Positions 57,788 to 64,000 of a DNA stretch of 64,000 bases are shown here, in pieces. The position numbers and the translations under genes were made by a program. Positions within the stretch are counted from its first letter, which is position 1. Every line of letters begins with the position of its first letter. The notes under the pieces were generated by a model. That model made no database searches and was not told the DNA's origin. It was given only the letters and a program-made list of their open reading frames with translations. The stretch comes from Candidatus Woesearchaeota archaeon. Its GTDB lineage: Archaea; Nanobdellota; Nanobdellia; Woesearchaeales; BS150m-G63. Location: positions 31,177-95,176 of the forward strand of contig JADHVD010000001.1 in assembly GCA_016784165.1 (NCBI GenBank). The letters run 5' to 3'.

Positions 57788-59584
57788 ATGTGTGGAATTT
57801 TTGGTTACAAAGGGATGAAGAACTCTTTTTCTGTAGTTTTTAATGGTCTCAAAGATTTAGAATATAGGGGTTATGATTCATGGGGCATTGCTTCATTGAT
57901 TGATGGCGAAATTAAGGTGGTTAAAAAGACAGGAAAGATTGGTGAAGATTTTGATGAAGAATCTGTAAAAAGTTCTATTTCTATTGGGCACACTCGTTGG
58001 AGCACTCATGGTATTCCTTCTGATAAGAATGCACATCCTCATTTTAGTTGCGATAAAAAGATAGCTGTTGTACATAATGGGATTATTGAGAACCATGATG
58101 AAATTAGGGCGAGATTGAAAGGACATAAATTTAAATCAGATACAGATACAGAAGTGATTGCACATTTGATAGAAGAATATATGAAGAAATATGATTATAA
58201 AGAAGCAGTTGTTAAAGCACTCGGAGAATTAGAGGGGAGTTTTGCTTTAATGATTTTGAATTCTGAAAGGGAAGAAATTATTGCTGTGAGGAGAGGTTCT
58301 CCTTTGGTTTTAGGTGTTAAAAAGGAAGAGTTCTTTTTGGCTTCTGATATTTTGGCTTTGTTGAGACATACAAAAGAGATTATTTTTGTAGAAGATGATG
58401 AGATGGTTATTTTTAATTCTGGTTTTAAGATGATTAATTTTGTGAGTGGTGAAGTTATTGATAGAAAACCAGAAGTAATGGATATTGATTTTAATGAGTC
58501 TGATAAGGGGGCGTTTAGTCATTTTATGCTGAAAGAGATATATGAACAACCTAAAGCAATTGAGAAAACTATTTCTGGGGTTAATGGTAATGGTGTTGTT
58601 TTCCAAATTCCTGAAAAAGTACTTTCTCGGTTGAATAGGGTTGTGATTGTTGCCTGTGGAACTAGTTGGCATGCAGGATTAGTTGGGGAATATTGGATTG
58701 AAAGATTTGCCGGAATTCCTGTTGAAGTAGAATATGCATCTGAATTTAGATACAGGAAGCCAATTATTGATGAGAATGTTTTGCTTGTTGCTATAAGTCA
58801 AAGTGGAGAGACTGCAGATACTCTTGCTGCTGTTAAAGAGGCGAAAGATAAAGGGGCGTTTATTTTTTCAATATGCAATGTTTTTGGAAGTACATTGACC
58901 AGGGTTTCTGATTTGGTTGTTTATACTAGAGCAGGAGCAGAGATTGGTGTTGCTTCCACTAAAGCATTTACTACTCAGTTGAGTGTGCTTTATTTATTGT
59001 CTTTATTTTTTGGGGAGAAGAAAAAGGTTTTGACAGGTTCGGAAGTTGAAAAAAGAAAAGAGTTTTTGAAAAAAGTTCCTGTGCAGATAGCCGAGATTTT
59101 GAAGAATGAAAAGAAAGTAAGAGAGATTGCTGAAAATTATTATCTTGATAAGAATGCTCTTTATCTTGGTCGTGGTCTGAATTTTCCAATTGCATTGGAA
59201 GGTGCTTTGAAACTGAAAGAGGTTTCTTATATTCATGCTGAAGGATATCCTGCTGCAGAGATGAAGCATGGACCCATTGCTTTGATTGATAAAGATATGC
59301 CTGTTGTGTTTATTGCTGCAAAAGATAAGACTTATGAGAAAGTTATGGCAAATATTGAAGAGGTAAAATCAAGGAAAGGCAAAGTGATTGCTTTGGCGAG
59401 TGAAGGAGATTCTATTGTTGCTGGAAAGGTAGATCATGTGTTATATATTCCTACGGCAGACCATTTTATACTTCCCTTTTTGACTGTGATTCCTTTGCAG
59501 TTGCTTGCTTATTATATTGCTGATTTAAGGGGTTGTGAGATAGATAAACCACGTAATCTTGCGAAATCTGTTACTGTAGAATAA
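57788..59584 (+). CDS. glmS: Glutamine-fructose-6-phosphate aminotransferase
   Basis: MCGIFGYKG, LEYRGYDSWGIA, HTRWSTHG, HNGIIENH; SIS domains (CGTSWHAGLVGEYW, ISQSGETADTLAA); C-terminal KPRNLAKSVTVE. Confidence 0.96.
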   Translation: MCGIFGYKGMKNSFSVVFNGLKDLEYRGYDSWGIASLIDGEIKVVKKTGKIGEDFDEESVKSSISIGHTRWSTHGIPSDKNAHPHFSCDKKIAVVHNGIIENHDEIRARLKGHKFKSDTDTEVIAHLIEEYMKKYDYKEAVVKALGELEGSFALMILNSEREEIIAVRRGSPLVLGVKKEEFFLASDILALLRHTKEIIFVEDDEMVIFNSGFKMINFVSGEVIDRKPEVMDIDFNESDKGAFSHFMLKEIYEQPKAIEKTISGVNGNGVVFQIPEKVLSRLNRVVIVACGTSWHAGLVGEYWIERFAGIPVEVEYASEFRYRKPIIDENVLLVAISQSGETADTLAAVKEAKDKGAFIFSICNVFGSTLTRVSDLVVYTRAGAEIGVASTKAFTTQLSVLYLLSLFFGEKKKVLTGSEVEKRKEFLKKVPVQIAEILKNEKKVREIAENYYLDKNALYLGRGLNFPIALEGALKLKEVSYIHAEGYPAAEMKHGPIALIDKDMPVVFIAAKDKTYEKVMANIEEVKSRKGKVIALASEGDSIVAGKVDHVLYIPTADHFILPFLTVIPLQLLAYYIADLRGCEIDKPRNLAKSVTVE

Positions 59585-59590
59585 TTTAAA

Positions 59591-60073
59591 ATGGAATTTA
59601 GAAAAGTTAACGAATTGGATAAAGAAGGAATAGGGGAAGTTTTGATGCAGTGTTATAATATTGATTCTGTTGAAGAAGGGATTTCTGTTTTTTTAGGTGA
59701 AGTTGATAAAGGTTATAATTTTATTGTTGCTAAAGAAGCAGGGAAAATAGTTGGTTTGACTAGTTGGACTGTACATGGTTTGGTGAAACACGGATTGGTT
59801 GAATTGGATAGGATTGCTGTATTGTTTGAATTCAGGCAAAAAGGGGTGGGGAGAGGGCTGTTTGATTTTTTGATTGAGAATGCTAAAGAGTTTTATTCTT
59901 TTGAAGGAGGAAAACTTCGTAAGGTTTATCTTATGACTCACGCTGATAATTTTAATGCTCAAGAATTTTATGGTAAGTTGGGGTTGAAGAAAGAGGCTGT
60001 ATTGAAAGACCATTTTTATGATGGTAAAGATGAATTAATTATGTCTGTATTTGTGGAGGGGTTAGAAAAATGA
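59591..60073 (+). CDS. GNAT-family acetyltransferase
   Basis: LDRIAVLFEFRQKGVGRGLFDFLIENAKEF; THADNFNAQEFYGKLGLKKEAVLKDHFYDGKDELIM. Confidence 0.85.
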   Translation: MEFRKVNELDKEGIGEVLMQCYNIDSVEEGISVFLGEVDKGYNFIVAKEAGKIVGLTSWTVHGLVKHGLVELDRIAVLFEFRQKGVGRGLFDFLIENAKEFYSFEGGKLRKVYLMTHADNFNAQEFYGKLGLKKEAVLKDHFYDGKDELIMSVFVEGLEK

Positions 60074-61743
60074 ATATTAAGGGAATTATTTTTGATTTAG
60101 ATGATACTTTGTTTGATTGTAGTGGAACTTTGGCAGAGTCTGCTAGGAAAAGGGCAGCTAAAGCAATGGTTAAAGCTGGTTTGAAGTGTAAGTGGGAAGA
60201 AGCCTATAAGAAAATAAATGAGTTTAAGAAAAAGAAAGGGCCAAAGACAGATGCTTTTCAAAAGATTGTTGAGAAGTTTGGACCTAAGGATTATTCTATT
60301 GTAAAAGAGGCGATTAAATCTTATAATAGTGAAGAAGGGATTGAAGGGATTGAATTATTTCCTGGTGTGAAAGAGACTTTGGCTTCTTTACGAGAAGAGT
60401 ATAAACTGATTCTTGTTACTAGCGGTACTCGGATTCGACAGCAGAAAAAAAGAGATATGCTTGGGTTGAATCATGATTTTGATTTGATAATTATTGATGA
60501 TTTAGAAGAACAGTTGTCTAAAGAAGATAGGTTTTTGGCTGTTTTGAAGAATTTTAAATTAGTTCCTGAAGAAGTGCTTGTGGTTGGAGATAGGATATTT
60601 TCTGAAATAAAAATTGGAAATATTTTAGGAATGACAACTGTGCAGATGTTGCATGGCGCTTATAGTGGGCTTGTTCCTAAAAGGGGGATTGAGACTCCTG
60701 ATTTTAGGATAACTAGGATCCATGAGTTGATTAGGATTTTGGAAGAGTTGGAGAATCATAAAGAGCTGAAGATAGTGGTTATTGGTGGAGGAACTGGATT
60801 GCCTTCTATGTTGAAAGGGTTGAAGAAATATACTCGTGAGCTAACGGCTGTTGTAGGGGTTACTGATTCTGGCAGAAGTTCTGGAATGTTGAGAAAGGAT
60901 TTTGATATGGCCCCCCCTGGGGATATAAGAAACTGTTTGGTTGCTCTGTCGGATGCTGAGAAATTAATGGGGGACTTATTTCAGTATAGATTTGTGAATG
61001 GCAGTTTAGAAGGACATTCTTTTGGTAATTTATTGATAACTGCATTAACTCAAACTACTGGCAGTTTTGAAAAAGCAATACATGAAGTTGGCGGAATTTT
61101 GAAGATAAAAGGAAATGTGTTGCCGAGTTCTCACGAGAATGTGCATATTTGTGCTGAATTTTCTGATGGGAAAGTGATTAAGGAAGAAGATAATATAATT
61201 GATAGGCATAATTCTAAAGTGCATTTGCGCCCACGTATTAAAAAAGTGTTTTTAACTAAACCGGTTTCTGCTTGTGGTGGTGCTGTAGATGCGATCTTGG
61301 AAGCAGATGTTGTGGTAATAGGTCCTGGAAGTTTATTTACTAGTGTGATAACTAATCTGCTTGTTGAGGGTATTAAAGATGCCATTGTTAAAAGTAAGGC
61401 TAAAAAAGTTTATGTGTGTAATATAATGGCTCAGCCATCACAGACTTATGGATTTACTGCATCTGAACACGTTGCCGAAGTTGTGAAATATTTAGGGGAT
61501 GATGTTCTTGATTATATTATTCTGAATAATGAAAAGCCACCTAAAAAATTGTTGAAATTGTACGAGAAGGATCATTCTCCCATGGTTATTGTTGATAGAG
61601 AAGGATTGAAGACGTTTAAGGGCAAGAAAATTGAGGCAGATATTGTTGAAGATGTGAAAGAGATAAAAGTGTTGTGGAATAAAAAGAATTTACTTAGGCA
61701 TGATTCTGATAAGATTGCTAAGATAATTGTTGATTTGGTGTGA
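60070..61743 (+). CDS. Fusion: N-terminal HAD hydrolase + C-terminal YvcK/CofD-like (GlmR) domain
   Basis: HAD: IKGIIFDLDDTLFD, LVTSGTR, VGDRIFSEIKIGNILGM; YvcK: IVVIGGGTGLPSMLKGLKKYTRELTAVVGVTDSGRSSGMLRKDFDMAPPGDIRNCLVALS. Confidence 0.88.
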   Translation: MNIKGIIFDLDDTLFDCSGTLAESARKRAAKAMVKAGLKCKWEEAYKKINEFKKKKGPKTDAFQKIVEKFGPKDYSIVKEAIKSYNSEEGIEGIELFPGVKETLASLREEYKLILVTSGTRIRQQKKRDMLGLNHDFDLIIIDDLEEQLSKEDRFLAVLKNFKLVPEEVLVVGDRIFSEIKIGNILGMTTVQMLHGAYSGLVPKRGIETPDFRITRIHELIRILEELENHKELKIVVIGGGTGLPSMLKGLKKYTRELTAVVGVTDSGRSSGMLRKDFDMAPPGDIRNCLVALSDAEKLMGDLFQYRFVNGSLEGHSFGNLLITALTQTTGSFEKAIHEVGGILKIKGNVLPSSHENVHICAEFSDGKVIKEEDNIIDRHNSKVHLRPRIKKVFLTKPVSACGGAVDAILEADVVVIGPGSLFTSVITNLLVEGIKDAIVKSKAKKVYVCNIMAQPSQTYGFTASEHVAEVVKYLGDDVLDYIILNNEKPPKKLLKLYEKDHSPMVIVDREGLKTFKGKKIEADIVEDVKEIKVLWNKKNLLRHDSDKIAKIIVDLV

Positions 61744-61909
61744 TTTTAATATGATTTATCGTGATGTTTAACAGGATACAGCATTATTAAATCTTCTTTT
61801 ATATCAAAAACAACCACAAAAGAACCTAAAGGTGCTGTGCTATTACTTTTTAATATATTTCTTAGTTGTTACTATACTTTTATATATCTCTATTTTATTC
61901 TTTCTTTTT

Positions 61910-62974
61910 ATGAAATTAGAATTAACTGCTTTGGATATGAAATATTTGATTGATGAATTGCAAGTATTAATTGGTGGAAGAGTTGATCAGATTTATCAAA
62001 TAGGTAAAAGGGACTTCTTTTTTAGGTTTCATGTTCCAAATAAAGGCAAAAAGATTTTGAAGATGTTTTTGCCTGGATCTTTGTATTTAACTGAAAAATT
62101 AGGTCGTATGCCACAAACTCCAATGGGTTATTGTGCTTTTTTGAGAAAATATTTGAGTAATGCTCGTGTTCGTGAAATTAGGCAACAAGGTTTTGAAAGA
62201 ATCTTGGAAATTGTTTTTGAAAAAAAAGAAAGTTTTGTGTTAGTTGTTGAAATGTTTAGTAGTGGTAATATGATTTTATGTAATGAAAACCACATAATGT
62301 TATCTCCCTTGGAAGGGCAGGATTGGAGATGTAGGAGTATTAGAAAAGGGTTAAAATATGAGTTCCCCCCTGAAAGAGAAGATATTTTTAAATTGAATTT
62401 AGTTAGATTTAAAGAAATAATTGCTGGAAGTGAAAGGGAAAATATTGTTAAGACTCTGGCTGTGGATTTTGGATTAGGTGGTGTTTATGCTGAAGAAGTT
62501 TGTTTTGGGGTTATTGATAAAGGAAAGATAGATGTGAGTGATGAAGAGATTGAGAAGTTGTTTAAGTCTTTAGATGAATTACTTGGGCGTAAATCTAAAC
62601 CTGTAGTGTATAAAGGTCGTAGGGCATTTCCTTTTGCTTTAAAAAGTTTTGAAGGAGAATTTAAGGAGTTTGAAAGTTTTAGTTTGGCTTTAGATTCTGT
62701 TCGTTTTGTTAAGCAAGTAGATTTTAAAGATAAGGTTGAAATCATTATAGAAAAACAAGAAAAAAATGTTAAAATGCTTGAGAAAGATATAGAAGAGAAT
62801 GGAGAGATTGCTGATTTAATTTATAATAATTATGAGTTAGTGGCTGATGTGTTGAAACAGATTAATGTTGCTCGTAAGGAGCATAGTTGGGGAGAAATAA
62901 AAGAGAAATTGAAAGGGCATAAAGTTGTTAAAGAGATAAATGAAGGAGAAGGAAAGATTATTATTGAAATATGA
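61910..62974 (+). CDS. NFACT/RqcH-family N-terminal region, short form without NFACT-R domain
   Basis: LTALDMKYLIDELQVLIGGRVDQIYQIGKRDFFFRFH..MPQTPMGYCAFLRKYLSNARVREIRQQGFERILEIVF; ends at 354 aa from ATG 61910. Confidence 0.75.
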   Translation: MKLELTALDMKYLIDELQVLIGGRVDQIYQIGKRDFFFRFHVPNKGKKILKMFLPGSLYLTEKLGRMPQTPMGYCAFLRKYLSNARVREIRQQGFERILEIVFEKKESFVLVVEMFSSGNMILCNENHIMLSPLEGQDWRCRSIRKGLKYEFPPEREDIFKLNLVRFKEIIAGSERENIVKTLAVDFGLGGVYAEEVCFGVIDKGKIDVSDEEIEKLFKSLDELLGRKSKPVVYKGRRAFPFALKSFEGEFKEFESFSLALDSVRFVKQVDFKDKVEIIIEKQEKNVKMLEKDIEENGEIADLIYNNYELVADVLKQINVARKEHSWGEIKEKLKGHKVVKEINEGEGKIIIEI

Positions 62975-63020
62975 CTTAAAGTAAGACAAAAAGTTATAGA
63001 ATAAATTTAAAGAAAAAAAG

Positions 63021-63133
63021 GTGGACAGCTTTTTGAGTTTCCCGTACAAAGTACAGTACACCCCAAAACGTGTGCTTGCTTAACTTCTGAGATCGAGACG
63101 GGATCAGGTGAACCAAGCAGCTATGACCGTCCA
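63021..63133 (-). rRNA. rrf: 5S rRNA
   Basis: Minus strand: TGGACGGTCATAGCTGCTTGGTTCACCTGATCCCGTCTCGATCTCAGAAGTTAAGCAAGC...GGGAAACTC...GCTGTCCAC; helix I TGGACGG/CTGTCCA. Confidence 0.92.
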
Positions 63134-63157
63134 TAGAGAAGGATTTTTAAGGGATTT

Positions 63158-63175
63158 AAAAACCTTGCGGTTTTT
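63158..63175. other. Inverted repeat AAAAACC-TTGC-GGTTTTT near 5S rRNA
   Basis: 7-bp stem, 4-nt loop followed by T. Confidence 0.4.
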
Positions 63176-63241
63176 TAGTGATTGTAGAGGGTAAAGTTTT
63201 TAAATGTGGTTGGTTTTATCGTGTGTAGTGGGGGGGAAATA

Positions 63242-63997
63242 ATGAAAGTTTTAATTTTAGCAGCAGGGTACGCGACTCGTCTTTATCCACTAACTTTGGA
63301 TACTCCAAAGCCTTTGCTGGATGTTGGTGGGAAGTTAATGATAGATCATATTCTTGATAGAATTAATGTTATAGATGAGTTTATTGATGATGTTTATGTG
63401 GTTACAAATGAGAAGTTTTTTGGCCAGTTTAAAGAGTGGGCTGAAAAGAGTGTTTTTGATGTTACTATTGTTAATGATGGAACTAAAACTAATGAAGACA
63501 GGTTGGGTGCTATAGGAGATATTGATTTTGTGATTAAAGAGAAAGGAATCGATGATGATTTGATGGTAATTGCAGGAGATAATCTTTTTGAATTTGATTT
63601 GAAGAGTTTTTATGATTATTTTTGGGAGATTGAGAGGAGTGTTGTGGGGATTTATGATTTGAAGGATAAATCAAAATTGGCTAATAAGTATGGGGTGGTT
63701 GAACTTAATGAAGAGGGAAGGATAATAGGGTTTGAAGAGAAGCCTGCTGAACCTAAAACTAGTTTAACTTCTACTGCGTGTTATATTTTTAGCAAAGAAG
63801 ATGTTGCTCGATTGGAGAATTGTATTGCCGAGAATGAGATTCCTGATAATTTAGGTGATTTTATTAGGTGGCTATCTGAGAAGGGCGAAGTGTATGGATT
63901 TGTGTTTAGTGAGGATTGGTTTGATATTGGGGATAAGGATGAATTGGAAAGGGTTAGAGGGTTGATGGATAAATCACCTAATAAAAGAGATTTATAA
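63242..63997 (+). CDS. Sugar-1-phosphate nucleotidyltransferase (RmlA/GlmU-like)
   Basis: MKVLILAAGYATRLYPLTLDTPKPLLDVGGKLMIDHILDRI; VIAGDNLF; FEEKPAEP. Confidence 0.88.
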   Translation: MKVLILAAGYATRLYPLTLDTPKPLLDVGGKLMIDHILDRINVIDEFIDDVYVVTNEKFFGQFKEWAEKSVFDVTIVNDGTKTNEDRLGAIGDIDFVIKEKGIDDDLMVIAGDNLFEFDLKSFYDYFWEIERSVVGIYDLKDKSKLANKYGVVELNEEGRIIGFEEKPAEPKTSLTSTACYIFSKEDVARLENCIAENEIPDNLGDFIRWLSEKGEVYGFVFSEDWFDIGDKDELERVRGLMDKSPNKRDL

Positions 63998-64000
63998 AAA

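Larger units (their letters stand above)
57542..57813 (+). repeat. Tandem array: 3 x 82-bp units plus a 26-bp partial fourth copy that is the start of glmS
   Basis: ATGs at 57542, 57624, 57706 and 57788 (period exactly 82); units near-identical, one CCT/CAT difference in unit 2 plus a C/T linker difference. Confidence 0.97.

Noticed and set aside
57542-57813. CRISPR-like array
   Set aside because: Units are contiguous with no unique spacers and share the glmS start; a tandem duplication, not CRISPR
57542-57813. Bacterial-type glmS ribozyme
   Set aside because: No recognisable glmS ribozyme core or cleavage-site context; hairpins are short and simple
61744-61909. Possible C/D sRNA at GTGATGT (around 61761)
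   Set aside because: C-like box present but no credible D box or closing stem

Overview
AT-rich archaeal chromosome segment, gene-dense. It reads as a reduced, DPANN-type (Woesearchaeota/Pacearchaeota-like) genome; that placement is inferred from gene content and was not tested. The backbone is a long minus-strand ribosomal-protein cluster (uL3 to eL14, about 46.2-30.4 kb) with SecY, an EMC3/DUF106 protein, RNase P Rpp29 and SUI1/eIF1. Around it are information-processing genes (FEN1, PAN, TyrRS, RFC small subunit, pelota, PheST, TopA, fused PriS-PriL, Hef), an acetate cluster (ackA-acs-pta-trmB), a five-gene secreted/lipoprotein cluster (13.8-20.0 kb), a hexosamine neighbourhood (sugar nucleotidyltransferase, glmS, GNAT, HAD-YvcK fusion), a truncated NFACT and a minus-strand 5S rRNA. 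The strongest unusual signal is a tandem array of three 82-bp units at 57542-57787 directly in front of glmS. Each unit starts with the same 26 nt as glmS (MCGIFGYKG), encodes a 26-aa mini-ORF that stops one nucleotide before the next ATG, and carries hairpins plus a near-perfect Shine-Dalgarno. Other notable items: a divergent RtcB-superfamily protein paired with an HD hydrolase, duplicated Lys/Glu-rich tails among ribosomal proteins, a palindrome array between pta and trmB, a probable ATT-initiated RNase H-like gene, and (ATT)n microsatellites at gene ends. No tRNA, CRISPR array or transposase was recognised. All family calls are from reading the translations by eye.
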